From an uncultured Microbacteriaceae bacterium (GTDB lineage: Bacteria; Actinomycetota; Actinomycetes; Actinomycetales; Microbacteriaceae), in assembly GCA_946481135.1 (NCBI GenBank), contig CAMLMQ010000038.1:1-18019 (forward strand): a DNA stretch of 18,019 bases, written 5' to 3'. The translations under genes and the position numbers were made by a program. Positions 7,119-13,969 of the stretch are shown here, in pieces. The notes under the pieces are model-generated. The model did no database searches and was not told the origin of the DNA. It was given only the letters and a program-made list of their open reading frames with translations. Numbering within the stretch: position 1 is the stretch's first letter; each line of letters begins with the position of its first letter.

Positions 7119-7157
7119 GGTGATCGAGTAGCCCGCGAAGCGGGCGTGTCGAGATCC
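7119..7157 (-). repeat. Single REP-like hairpin between rpmA and obgE
   Basis: The plus strand reads GGTGATCGAGTAGCCCGC, GAA, GCGGGCGTGTCGAGATCC. The inner stem GCCCGC/GCGGGC (7131-7136, 7140-7145) and the outer GATC arms form a hairpin. The conserved ends (CGAGTAGC ... TGTCGAGA) match the class of units at 4415-4774 (TTGAGTAGC ... TATCGAAA), but the core is different. It starts 8 bases after the rpmA stop. Confidence 0.75.
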
Positions 7158-7165
7158 GCGGCGGG

Positions 7166-7420
7166 TTACGCCGCCGGGACGATGTTGACGACCTTGCGGC
7201 CGCCCTTGGTGCCGAACTCGACGGCACCCGCCGAGAGCGCGAAGAGCGTGTCGTCGCCACCGCGGCCGACGTTGGCGCCCGGGTGGAACTTGGTGCCGCG
7301 CTGACGGATGAGGATCTCGCCGGCCTTGACGACCTGGCCGCCGTAGCGCTTCACGCCGAGGTACTGCGCGTTCGAGTCGCGACCGTTCTTGGAGGAGCTT
7401 GCGCCCTTCTTGTGTGCCAT
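7166..7420 (-). CDS. rpmA: 50S ribosomal protein L27
   Basis: 84 residues, the usual length. L27 sits at the peptidyl-transferase centre, where its N-terminus contacts tRNA. The sequence starts [16 protein letters not shown] and continues with [30 protein letters not shown] and [12 protein letters not shown], all typical of the family. There is no N-terminal extension of the Firmicutes type that is removed by protease, so the protein begins as in proteobacterial and actinobacterial L27. ATG 7420 has AAGGAG at 7428-7433, 7 bases upstream and overlapping the rplU stop codon, so the gene is likely co-translated with rplU. A REP-like hairpin and then a terminator follow. Confidence 0.98.
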   Translation of the reverse strand: MAHKKGASSSKNGRDSNAQYLGVKRYGGQVVKAGEILIRQRGTKFHPGANVGRGGDDTLFALSAGAVEFGTKGGRKVVNIVPAA

Positions 7421-7431
7421 CTGGGCGCTCC

Positions 7432-7740
7432 TTACTTGATGCCGGTGATCTTGACGCGGGTCAGGTCGGCGCGGAAACCCTGGCGCTTCTTGTACCCGGT
7501 CTTGTTCTTGAACTTCTGGATGACGATCTTCGGGCCGCGCTCGTCGCCGACGACCTGCGCCGTGACGGTGACCTTGGCGAGCGCCTTCGCGTCGTGGGTG
7601 ATCGTGTCACCGTCGACCAGCAGCACCGGGGTGAGCTGGATGTTGCCGTCCTTGTCGGCCGCGATGCGGTCGAGAACGAGGGTCGAGCCGACCTCGACCT
7701 TCTCCTGCCGACCACCGGCGCGCACGATTGCGTAAACCAC
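7432..7740 (-). CDS. rplU: 50S ribosomal protein L21
   Basis: 102 residues from GTG 7740, close to the 103 of E. coli. L21 binds 23S rRNA in the large subunit. The protein starts [20 protein letters not shown] and ends with [21 protein letters not shown], the basic RNA-binding tail of the family. The frame stays open upstream, but GTG 7740 is supported by AAAGGA (7747-7752) 6 bases before it and by the family N-terminus. A good promoter lies at 7810-7838, giving a leader of about 63 bases with a stable hairpin at its extreme 5' end. rpmA follows after 11 bases, as in nearly all bacteria. Confidence 0.97.
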   Translation of the reverse strand: MVYAIVRAGGRQEKVEVGSTLVLDRIAADKDGNIQLTPVLLVDGDTITHDAKALAKVTVTAQVVGDERGPKIVIQKFKNKTGYKKRQGFRADLTRVKITGIK

Positions 7741-7767
7741 GGGAAATCCTTTGTTAGGGAAGAGAGT

Positions 7768-7800
7768 GCGTCGTAGCGCGCGGGACACCCGCGGCGACGC
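7768..7800 (-). promoter_or_regulatory. 5'-terminal leader hairpin of the rplU-rpmA mRNA
   Basis: Two stacked stems: GCGTCG with CGACGC (outer) and CGCGGG with CCCGCG (inner, 3-base loop), separated by a 1/5-base internal loop. From the predicted start of transcription near 7803 the hairpin would begin within about three bases of the mRNA 5' end. It could protect the message or take part in L21 feedback. The base pairing is seen; the role is inference. Confidence 0.5.
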
Positions 7801-7809
7801 CAAGGAGCG

Positions 7810-7838
7810 AGTCTAGCCTGTTTCGGCGGGTCAGACAA
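7810..7838 (-). promoter_or_regulatory. Promoter of rplU-rpmA
   Basis: On the minus strand TTGTCT (7833-7838) is followed by a 17-base spacer and TAGACT (7810-7815). This is the best housekeeping-type promoter in the window. It lies in the gap between the upstream membrane-protein gene and rplU, with the start of transcription expected near 7803. Confidence 0.75.
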
Positions 7839-7856
7839 ACGTCGATCCGCGGGCGC

Positions 7857-8390
7857 TCACACCTCGTCGAGCGTGCCCCGCACCCGCACCTTCGGCGGGT
7901 GCCGCTGCAGCCATCCCCACAGCAGCACGGCGCCCAGCACGAGCACCGGAAGCACCTGTACGAACGTCGCGAGCGATTGGAACAACACGGGCAGCACGGG
8001 CACGGCCGGCTCGCCCACCAGAAGCCCGGCCACGAACGAGACGAGCAGGCCGAGCACGAAGAGCAGCAGCACGCCCGCGAGTCCCGCGAGCAGGGCACGC
8101 GTGACGACGTGGGCGAGCCGCAGAGTCGGCGCGATCGGCGCCACCTGCCAGAAGCACACGAACACGCCCGCGGCGATCGGCAGCGGGCCCGCGAGCGCCC
8201 ACCCGAGCTGCGAACCCCAGATCGCGGCGAAGAAGGCCGGGCCGAGGTCCGCCTGCACGGTCGTCGACAGCGCGCCGAGCGTCGCGCCGAGGAAGCCCAG
8301 CACCACGAGCGCCGCGAGGATGCCGAGCGCGGTCACGAGAGCCGGCCCCACCCCGGGGCGCCGCAGGGCGCGAGCGAGATCCCCGGACAT
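7857..8390 (-). CDS. Unknown integral membrane protein, four predicted helices
   Basis: 177 residues, family not recognised. Hydrophobic segments lie at about 17-42, 63-84, 98-125 and 140-161. The N-terminus is basic (MSGDLARALRRPG) and the C-terminus carries a short basic tail (LQRHPPKVRVRGTLDEV), so both ends are probably cytoplasmic. There are no catalytic motifs and one cysteine. ATG 8390 is preceded by TAGTCT exactly 6 bases upstream and no Shine-Dalgarno sequence, which supports a leaderless start. Only 18 bases separate it from the divergent DUF4031 gene. It points toward rplU but has no visible terminator, so some read-through into rplU is possible, though rplU has its own promoter. 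Confidence 0.75.
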   Translation of the reverse strand: MSGDLARALRRPGVGPALVTALGILAALVVLGFLGATLGALSTTVQADLGPAFFAAIWGSQLGWALAGPLPIAAGVFVCFWQVAPIAPTLRLAHVVTRALLAGLAGVLLLFVLGLLVSFVAGLLVGEPAVPVLPVLFQSLATFVQVLPVLVLGAVLLWGWLQRHPPKVRVRGTLDEV

Positions 8391-8395
8391 GCCGC

Positions 8396-8402
8396 CAGAC
8401 TA
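8396..8402. promoter_or_regulatory. Candidate shared bidirectional -10 element in an 18-bp divergent gap
   Basis: The gap between ATG 8390 (minus) and GTG 8409 (plus) is 18 bases. The minus strand reads TAGTCT, 6 bases, ATG. On the plus strand the overlapping hexamer CAGACT (8396-8401) keeps A at position 2 and T at position 6 and lies 7 bases before GTG. One AT step may thus open for both leaderless transcripts. The minus direction is the better match. Confidence 0.45.
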
Positions 8403-8408
8403 GCCAGC

Positions 8409-8696
8409 GTGATCCTCATCGACGAACCCGTGTGGCCCGCGCACGGCACGGTGTGGGCGCACGTCGTGAGCGACACCTCCCTCGAGGAGCTGCACGCGTT
8501 CGCGGAGGCCGCCGGCATCCCCGCACGCGGGTTCGACCACGACCACTACGACGTGCCGGAGCGCAGCTGGGCGGCGATGGTCGCCGCGGGTGCCACCCCG
8601 GTGACGGGTCGCGAACTGTTGCGGCGGCTGCAAGCCGCCGGGCTGCGGGTGCGGCAGCGCGACAAGCGCTACCGCCCCGGCGACGTCAGTCGGTGA
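8409..8696 (+). CDS. DUF4031 family protein
   Basis: 95 residues matching the actinobacterial DUF4031 family as I recall it: MILIDEPVWPAHGTVWAHVVSD, then TSLEELHAFAEAAGIP, FDHDHYDVPE, and TPVTGRELLRRLQAAGLRV. Conserved His, Asp and Tyr residues (PAHG, WAH, HDHYD) hint at metal or nucleotide binding, but the function is not known to me. GTG 8409 gives the family N-terminus; the frame is open further upstream, but that part runs antisense to the neighbouring gene and does not resemble the family. No ribosome-binding site is seen, and the gene may be leaderless from the shared 18-base promoter. Its 3' end overlaps the convergent membrane-protein gene by 11 bases. Confidence 0.85.
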   Translation: MILIDEPVWPAHGTVWAHVVSDTSLEELHAFAEAAGIPARGFDHDHYDVPERSWAAMVAAGATPVTGRELLRRLQAAGLRVRQRDKRYRPGDVSR

Positions 8697-9300
8697 GTCC
8701 GAGCCCGTAGATCACCGACGACACGACGGCGTAGGCGGCGAGCATCCCGACCACGGCGAGTGCCACGAGGGCGAGCACGTTGTTCGTGCGCTCCCCGCCG
8801 CGACGGAAGGCGTGAGCGCCGAAGATCGCCGCGAGCACCCACGGGGCGCCCGCATAGAACAGCCCGCCGGCGGCGTACATGTAGCGTCCGCGGTCGGGCG
8901 GGATGAGCTCGACGATCGAGCCGACCCCGCCGAAGACCACCCACGCGGCGAGCGCGATGCCCGCGAGCACGACCGCGACGATCGCGACGGGGGTGCGGGA
9001 GCGCAAGGGGTAACCCCGACGCGACACGGCCGCCCCGACGCCGCACGCGACGGCGATCGCGAGCAGGTCGATGCCGACGCCGAGGGCATAGAGCATCTCG
9101 ACGGGCGCGTTCCCGGGGAAACCCGCCAGCCCGATCGAGTTGGCGACCAGCAGCACGCCCGCCGCGATCGCCACGGCGAGCAGCAGCGCGGGGCTGCGCG
9201 TGGCGGCGCCGGGAGGCACCCGCACGCCCTCGCCCGCGGGGATCAGGATCGGCTGCACGGGCTCCGACGACGAACCCGGGACCGGAGGCGGCGTCGACAC
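8686..9300 (-). CDS. Unknown integral membrane protein, about five predicted helices
   Basis: 204 residues, family not recognised. A proline- and serine-rich hydrophilic N-terminus (1-35) is followed by hydrophobic segments at about 38-60, 68-92, 104-126, 140-165 and 174-200. The loop with RRGYPLRSRTP (94-104) is basic and probably cytoplasmic. There are no catalytic motifs and a single cysteine. GTG 9300 lies 2 bases after the RNase E/G stop, so it is almost certainly in the same transcript. No good ribosome-binding site is seen, which suggests coupling to RNase E/G translation. The 3' end overlaps the convergent DUF4031 gene by 11 bases. Proximity does not prove a role in RNA decay. Confidence 0.75.
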   Translation of the reverse strand: MSTPPPVPGSSSEPVQPILIPAGEGVRVPPGAATRSPALLLAVAIAAGVLLVANSIGLAGFPGNAPVEMLYALGVGIDLLAIAVACGVGAAVSRRGYPLRSRTPVAIVAVVLAGIALAAWVVFGGVGSIVELIPPDRGRYMYAAGGLFYAGAPWVLAAIFGAHAFRRGGERTNNVLALVALAVVGMLAAYAVVSSVIYGLGLTD

Positions 9301-9302
9301 GG

Positions 9303-11597
9303 TCAGTCGGCCTCGGCGGGCGGCGCGACCGGGCCCGCGGTCGTCGCGCGACGCGACCCGCGACGGCCCTGGCCGGGCTTCTTCGGCTCGGGCAGCGCTT
9401 CGAGCACCGACCCGAGGATGCTCTCGGCATCCGTCGGGCTCACGGTGCGGGCCGCACGCGGCGTCGTCACCACGGGGATGTCGAGGATCTCGACCGCCGT
9501 CTGGGCCGCCGCGACGGCGACACCCTCCGCCGCCGAGTGCTCACCCTCGGTGTGCACGGTGCTCTTCGCGATCTGCGCGAGGGCGTTCTTCACATCCTCG
9601 GTGATCGCGTGCGTGCCGGCCGATCCGACCCCGTTCTTCACGGCCGGGGCGGCCGGGGCGTTGTTGCCGCCACCACGGCCGCGGCGGCTGCGCGACGACC
9701 CCGACGACGACCCACCGGTCGACGACTGCTCGTTCGGGCTGCGGTGCTTGAACACCGGCTCGTGGTGCACGATCACTCCGCGCCCGGCGCAGTGCTCGCA
9801 GTTCTCGCTGAACGACTCCAGGAGTCCCAGACCGAGCTTCTTGCGGGTCATCTGCACGAGTCCCAGGCTCGTGACCTCCGCCACCTGGTGCTTCGTACGG
9901 TCCCGCGACAGGCACTCGACGAGTCGACGCAGCACGAGGTCGCGGTTCGACTCCAGCACCATGTCGATGAAGTCGACGACGATGATGCCGCCGATGTCGC
10001 GCAGCCGCAGCTGACGCACGAGCTCCTCGGCGGCCTCCAGGTTGTTGCGGGTGACCGTCTCTTCGAGGTTGCCGCCGGATCCGACGAACTTGCCCGTGTT
10101 GACATCCACGACCGTCATCGCCTCGGTGCGGTCGATGATGAGCGACCCGCCCGACGGCAGCCAGACCTTGCGTTCGAGCGCCTTGTCGATCTGCTCGGAG
10201 ACACGGAACTCGTCGAACGAGTCGCGCTCGCCCTCGAACTTCGACACGCGGTCGATGAGGTCGGGTGCGACGGCCTCGAGATAGCCCGAGATCGTCGCGA
10301 GCGCGTCGTCGCCCTCGATGACGAGCTTCTGGAAGTCCTCGTTGAAGACGTCGCGCACGATCTTCAGCAGCAGGTCGGGTTCGCTGTGCAGCAGCGCCGG
10401 CGCCGGCTGCGTCTCGACCGCACGGCTGATCTCGGCCCACTGCGTGAGCAGGCGCTGCACGTCGAGCGTGAGCTGCTCCTCGGTGGCGCCCTCGGCGGCG
10501 GTGCGCACGATGACGCCGTTCTCGTCGGGCAGCACCTCCTTGAGGATCTTCTTCAGCCGCGCCCGCTCGGTGTCGGGGAGCTTGCGGCTGATGCCGTTCA
10601 TCGAGCCGTTCGGCACGTAGACGAGGTAGCGGCCCGGCAGGCTCACCTGGCTCGTGAGCCGCGCGCCCTTGTGGCCGACCGGATCCTTCGTGACCTGCAC
10701 GAGCACCTTGTCGCCGGGCTTGAGCGCGAGCTCGATCTTGCGGGCCTGGTTCTTGTTGCCGTCGCCTTCCGCGGCGGCCGCGGCGGCCTCCCAGTCGACC
10801 TCGCCGGCGTAGAGCACGGCGTTGCGACCGCGACCGATGTCGACGAACGCGGCCTCCATGCTCGGCAGCACGTTCTGCACGCGGCCGAGATACACGTTGC
10901 CGATGAGGCTCGCGTCCTGCGCGCGGGCGACGTAGTGCTCGACGAGCACCCCGTCCTCCAGCACGGCGATCTGGATGCGTCCGTACTTGCTGCGCACGAT
11001 CATCGTGCGGTCGACGCTCTCGCGCCGCGCGAGGAACTCGGCCTCGGTGATGACGGGGCGGCGGCGACCCGCGTCGCGACCGTCGCGACGGCGCTGCTTC
11101 TTCGCCTCCAACCGGGTCGAGCCCTTCACGCGCTGCGGCTCGGTGATGACGGGCGCCTGACGGGGCTGACGCACCCGCACCGTCGTGTTGGGGGCGTCGT
11201 CGCCTTCGCGCGGCGCCTCGCCCGAACGGCGGCGGGTGCGGCGGCGGGACGAGGAGCCGGATGCCGGCGTCGCCTCGACCTCGGGCGCGTCGGCGCCGTC
11301 GGGGATCACGGGCGTCGGCAGCGGCGGCGCCTGGAAGAGGAGGGAGAAGGGGCTCGCGGATGCGACGCTCTCCTCGGCCTCCGGCTCGGCCTCCGGGACG
11401 TCGGCGGCCGCCTTCTTCTTCGGGGTCCGCTTCTTCGCCGGGGCCTTGTCGGCATCCTCGGCGACGGCCTTCGCGGCGCGGGACCGCTTCGGCTTCTCGG
11501 CCACCGCCTCGTCGTCGAGCGGCACGAGGCCCGTCGACGTCTCGGCTGAGACATGGGATGCGGCGCTCTTCGGCGCGTCAGGTGACTTCTTCACCAT
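9303..11597 (-). CDS. rne: Ribonuclease E/G family endoribonuclease
   Basis: 764 residues. RNase E/G cuts single-stranded, often 5'-monophosphate RNA in mRNA decay and rRNA maturation. Residues 1-190 are a low-complexity extension rich in Ala, Lys, Arg and Pro, characteristic of actinobacterial enzymes. The S1 RNA-binding domain lies at about 227-330 (IGNVYLGRVQNVLPSMEAAF). The catalytic domain follows, with Asp498 in VVDVNTG and Asp542 in VVDFIDM, which align with the metal-binding Asp303 and Asp346 of E. coli RNase E. The zinc-link motif is ENCEHCAGRG (C600, C603). The C-terminal 140 residues are again disordered-looking (Ser/Gly/Arg rich). ATG 11597 is chosen for its AGGAG (11606-11610) 8 bases upstream; the frame is open further but without family similarity. 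A leader of up to 305 bases precedes it. A membrane-protein gene follows after 2 bases. Confidence 0.95.
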   Translation of the reverse strand: MVKKSPDAPKSAASHVSAETSTGLVPLDDEAVAEKPKRSRAAKAVAEDADKAPAKKRTPKKKAAADVPEAEPEAEESVASASPFSLLFQAPPLPTPVIPDGADAPEVEATPASGSSSRRRTRRRSGEAPREGDDAPNTTVRVRQPRQAPVITEPQRVKGSTRLEAKKQRRRDGRDAGRRRPVITEAEFLARRESVDRTMIVRSKYGRIQIAVLEDGVLVEHYVARAQDASLIGNVYLGRVQNVLPSMEAAFVDIGRGRNAVLYAGEVDWEAAAAAAEGDGNKNQARKIELALKPGDKVLVQVTKDPVGHKGARLTSQVSLPGRYLVYVPNGSMNGISRKLPDTERARLKKILKEVLPDENGVIVRTAAEGATEEQLTLDVQRLLTQWAEISRAVETQPAPALLHSEPDLLLKIVRDVFNEDFQKLVIEGDDALATISGYLEAVAPDLIDRVSKFEGERDSFDEFRVSEQIDKALERKVWLPSGGSLIIDRTEAMTVVDVNTGKFVGSGGNLEETVTRNNLEAAEELVRQLRLRDIGGIIVVDFIDMVLESNRDLVLRRLVECLSRDRTKHQVAEVTSLGLVQMTRKKLGLGLLESFSENCEHCAGRGVIVHHEPVFKHRSPNEQSSTGGSSSGSSRSRRGRGGGNNAPAAPAVKNGVGSAGTHAITEDVKNALAQIAKSTVHTEGEHSAAEGVAVAAAQTAVEILDIPVVTTPRAARTVSPTDAESILGSVLEALPEPKKPGQGRRGSRRATTAGPVAPPAEAD

Positions 11598-11902
11598 CGC
11601 TGGTGCTCCTCGCCCGGGGAAGCCGCGCCGCCGCCGGGTCACTCTCTCGTGCGGGTCGATCCCGACCCGCGAACTCCTGGGGTGGTGGCGGCCGTTTCGC
11701 TGAACGATGCCCATCATGGGATGGGTACTGCGCCACCGGCGCACTGTCACTGCGCCATTCGGAACTGGCATCCGACACGGTGCGCGATTCCTCGGCACTC
11801 GTGGCCCGGCGGTGTTGCCCGGAAAGCTTCGTGTGGGGCGACCGGGCGCGGCCCGGTCGGCTTACGGTCCAGTATCGCACGCGGGAGGGGGATAATCGCC
11901 TC
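11598..11902 (-). promoter_or_regulatory. Long hairpin-rich leader/promoter region of RNase E/G
   Basis: 305 bases without a gene. Three perfect inverted repeats are visible: GACCGGGC/GCCCGGTC (11840-11858, 3-base loop), TGCGCC/GGCGCA (11729-11743, 3-base loop) and GCGGGTCG/CGACCCGC (11651-11670, 4-base loop). A candidate -10 on the minus strand is GATTAT (11892-11897), overlapping the GATAAT of the divergent gene; this would give a leader of about 285 bases. E. coli rne mRNA also has a long 5' UTR through which RNase E controls its own level. A similar role here is inference. Confidence 0.5.
11891..11896 (+). promoter_or_regulatory. Candidate leaderless -10 element for the VKOR-family gene
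   Basis: The plus strand reads GATAAT, 6 bases, GTG (11903). This is the strongest -10 hexamer among the leaderless candidates in the window. No Shine-Dalgarno is present and the -35 region has no clear match. Confidence 0.6.
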
Positions 11903-12496
11903 GTGCCCGACACCGACACGCAGCGCCGTCCGATCGCCCTCGCGATCTTCCTCATCGTCGCCGGCGCCCTCGGCTGGTACGCGGCCTTCGCTCTCACGGT
12001 CGACAAGATCCTCCTGCTGGAGAACCCGGGCGCCGACCTCGACTGCAACTTCAGCCTGCTCGTGCAGTGCGGCGCCAACCTCGACTCGTGGCAGGGCGCC
12101 GTGTTCGGGTTCCCCAACCCGCTGCTCGGGCTCGGCGGCTTCGTCGCCCCGATCGCCGTCGGCGTGGGGCTGCTCGCCGGTGCGCGGTTCGCGCGCTGGT
12201 TCTGGGTGCTGTTCAACCTCGGTGTCGCGGGCGCGCTCGCGTTCGTCATCTGGCTCATCTCGCAGAGCATCTACGTGCTCGGCACGCTGTGCCCCTGGTG
12301 CATGCTCGTGTGGTCGGTCACCATCCCGATGTTCTGGATCGTCACCTTCCGCAACCTCGCCGAGGGGGTGTACGGGCGATCCTTGGTCGCCGCGGGCGCG
12401 GGGCTGCGCTCGTGGGCGATCCCCGTCACGATCGTCAGCTACGCGGTGGTCGCCTTCCTCGCGCAACTGCGGCTCGACTGGGTGTCGTACCTCTAA
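11903..12496 (+). CDS. Vitamin K epoxide reductase (VKOR) family protein
   Basis: 197 residues. Bacterial VKOR is a membrane enzyme that passes electrons from a DsbA-like partner to quinone, so it takes the part played by DsbB in disulfide formation outside the membrane. The four diagnostic cysteines are present: C48 and C56 in the outer loop (DLDCNFSLLVQCG) and the CXXC at C130-C133 (LGTLCPWCMLVW). The signature FGFPNPLLGL (68-77) follows the loop. Hydrophobic segments lie at about 10-31, 73-93, 98-120, 124-149 and 168-187. GTG 11903 is chosen because GATAAT ends 6 bases before it and the protein then begins just before helix 1; the open frame further upstream is not family-like. The DsbA-like gene follows 48 bases later, which fits a functional pair. 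Confidence 0.93.
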   Translation: MPDTDTQRRPIALAIFLIVAGALGWYAAFALTVDKILLLENPGADLDCNFSLLVQCGANLDSWQGAVFGFPNPLLGLGGFVAPIAVGVGLLAGARFARWFWVLFNLGVAGALAFVIWLISQSIYVLGTLCPWCMLVWSVTIPMFWIVTFRNLAEGVYGRSLVAAGAGLRSWAIPVTIVSYAVVAFLAQLRLDWVSYL

Positions 12497-12531
12497 GTGG
12501 TGCGCTCAGAGAATCCAAAGACCCGGACCGA

Positions 12532-12537
12532 TAGGGT
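12532..12537 (+). promoter_or_regulatory. Candidate leaderless -10 element for the DsbA-like gene
   Basis: TAGGGT is followed by 7 bases and GTG 12545. The 48-base gap after the VKOR gene therefore seems to hold a second start of transcription, so the DsbA-like protein could be made without VKOR. No -35 match is visible. Confidence 0.5.
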
Positions 12538-12544
12538 TCCGACC

Positions 12545-13459
12545 GTGGCCCAGGAACGTCTCACCAAGGATCAGAAGCGCGAACAGGCGCGCGAAGCCGC
12601 CCGCCTCGCCCGCGAAGCCCGCCTGAAGGCGCAGGCCCGCAACCGCATCCTCATCCGCGTCGGCGCGACCGTCGGCGTGCTCGCCCTGCTCGGCGCGATC
12701 GGCGGCGGCATCTGGCTCGCGACCCGCCCCGCCGGCCCCGGGCCCGTCAACATGGCGTCGGACGGCATCCTGCTCACCGGATCCGACGGCGAGATCACTG
12801 CCGTCGAGACCCCCGCCATCCCCGGCGACGGCACCCCCACGGCGGTCGATCCGGCCGACTACCCCGGCACGACCCACGTCGTCACCTACATCGACTACGG
12901 CTGCCCGTTCTGCGGCCAGTTCGAGACGACCAACGGCGAGACGCTGCGCACGCTCCTCGAGTCGGGCGACATCATCCTCGAGGTGCACCCGATCTCGATC
13001 CTCGACAACCAGTTCCTCGGCACCGAATACCCGACGCGCGCCGCTAACGCGGCGGCGTGCGTCGCAGCCGGCGCCCCCGACGCGTTCTTCGACGTCAACG
13101 CCGCACTGTTCGCCAACCAGCCCGCCGAGCAGACCGAGGGCCTCACGGACGACGAGCTCGTCGATCTCGTCGCCGGAGCCGGAGCCGACGACGCCGACAT
13201 CGCGTCGTGCATCCGCGACGGCCGCCACGAGGGCTGGATCGACGAGGCGACCTCCCGTGCGCTCACCGGACCGTTGCCCAACACCGACGTCGAGAACGTG
13301 AGCGGCACCCCGACGGTGCTCGTCAACGGTGTGCGCTACCAGGGCTCGCTCTCCGACGCCAACGCGTTCGCGACGTTCCTGCTCGCGAACGCGACCCCGT
13401 CCGAGGACGCCCCCGCCGACGACTCGAACCCGTCGCCCACCCCGACCCCGACCCCGTAG
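12545..13459 (+). CDS. Membrane-anchored DsbA/thioredoxin-like thiol-disulfide oxidoreductase
   Basis: 304 residues from GTG 12545. Residues 1-33 are a highly charged, probably coiled cytoplasmic stretch, 36-59 a single membrane helix, and 107-284 a DsbA-like thioredoxin domain outside the membrane. The active site is CPFC (120-123) within YIDYGCPFCGQFE, and the cis-proline motif is GTPT (Pro256). C172 and C222 may form a second disulfide. The tail is a Pro/Thr run (SPTPTPTPTP). The protein should introduce or rearrange disulfides in exported proteins and be reoxidised by the VKOR-family protein encoded just before it. The GTG start is supported by the TAGGGT-N7-GTG arrangement; the frame is open back to the VKOR stop, but those extra residues are unlikely to be used. 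A hairpin follows the stop. Confidence 0.9.
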   Translation: MAQERLTKDQKREQAREAARLAREARLKAQARNRILIRVGATVGVLALLGAIGGGIWLATRPAGPGPVNMASDGILLTGSDGEITAVETPAIPGDGTPTAVDPADYPGTTHVVTYIDYGCPFCGQFETTNGETLRTLLESGDIILEVHPISILDNQFLGTEYPTRAANAAACVAAGAPDAFFDVNAALFANQPAEQTEGLTDDELVDLVAGAGADDADIASCIRDGRHEGWIDEATSRALTGPLPNTDVENVSGTPTVLVNGVRYQGSLSDANAFATFLLANATPSEDAPADDSNPSPTPTPTP

Positions 13460-13494
13460 TTCGCTCTCGCCCGGTCAGCACCGCGCGAACACGA

Positions 13495-13526
13495 CACGCC
13501 GCATCCCTCGTCGAGGGTGCGGCGTG
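13495..13526. terminator. Bidirectional hairpin between convergent DsbA-like gene and ndk
   Basis: CACGCCGCA pairs with TGCGGCGTG and, past a one-base bulge, CCCTC pairs with GAGGG. The stem lies midway between the two convergent stop codons (13459 and 13544). Neither strand has a U-tract, so it is either a U-less actinobacterial-type terminator or a 3'-end stabiliser. Confidence 0.6.
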
Positions 13527-13543
13527 CCGTCGTCTGCCGGTGC

Positions 13544-13969
13544 TCAGCTGGCGGGCGGGAACCAGAGGTCGAGCTCGCGGGCGGCGGACTCGGGCGAGTC
13601 GGAGCCGTGCACGAGGTTCTGCTGCACCTTGAGGCCCCAGTCGCGGCCGAGGTCGCCGCGGATGGTGCCGGGCGCGGCGGTCGTCGGGTCGGTCGTGCCC
13701 GCGAGCGACCGGAAGCCCTCGATGACCCGGTTGCCGGCGACGCGGATCGCGACGACCGGACCCGACTCCATGAACTCGACGAGGGGCTCGTAGAACGGCT
13801 TGCCCTCGTGCTCGGCGTAGTGCTGCCCGAGCAGCTCCCGGTCGGCCTGAACGAGACGGATGTCGACGAGCTGGTAGCCCTTCGCCTCGATGCGACGCAG
13901 GATCTCCCCCGTCAGGTTGCGGGCCACCCCGTCGGGCTTGACGAGCACCAGGGTCTCTTCGACGTTCAC
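13544..13969 (-). CDS. ndk: Nucleoside diphosphate kinase
   Basis: 141 residues, standard length. Ndk moves the gamma-phosphate from ATP to other nucleoside diphosphates through a phospho-histidine. The N-terminus ETLVLVKPDGVARN, the middle EHEGKPFYEPLVEFMESGPV, the loop LAGTTDPTTAAPGTIRGD, and the active-site motif NLVHGSDS (His121) are all present. GTG 13969 overlaps the preceding gene by GTGA and has AGGAG inside GAAGGAGAGAACGC just upstream, which fixes the start although the frame is open beyond it. This is the last gene of the ileS-folC-DUF4233-ndk operon, and a hairpin lies past its stop. Confidence 0.97.
   Translation of the reverse strand: MNVEETLVLVKPDGVARNLTGEILRRIEAKGYQLVDIRLVQADRELLGQHYAEHEGKPFYEPLVEFMESGPVVAIRVAGNRVIEGFRSLAGTTDPTTAAPGTIRGDLGRDWGLKVQQNLVHGSDSPESAARELDLWFPPAS

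Noticed and set aside
9537..11549. Plus-strand open frame of 670 codons opposite the RNase E/G gene
   Set aside because: It mirrors the codon pattern of the RNase E/G gene, whose catalytic residues are intact, and has no start signal or domain.
12497..12544. Upstream ATG/GTG-extended start for the DsbA-like protein
   Set aside because: The frame is open from 12497, but the extra residues have no ribosome-binding site, and the TAGGGT-N7-GTG signature points to 12545.
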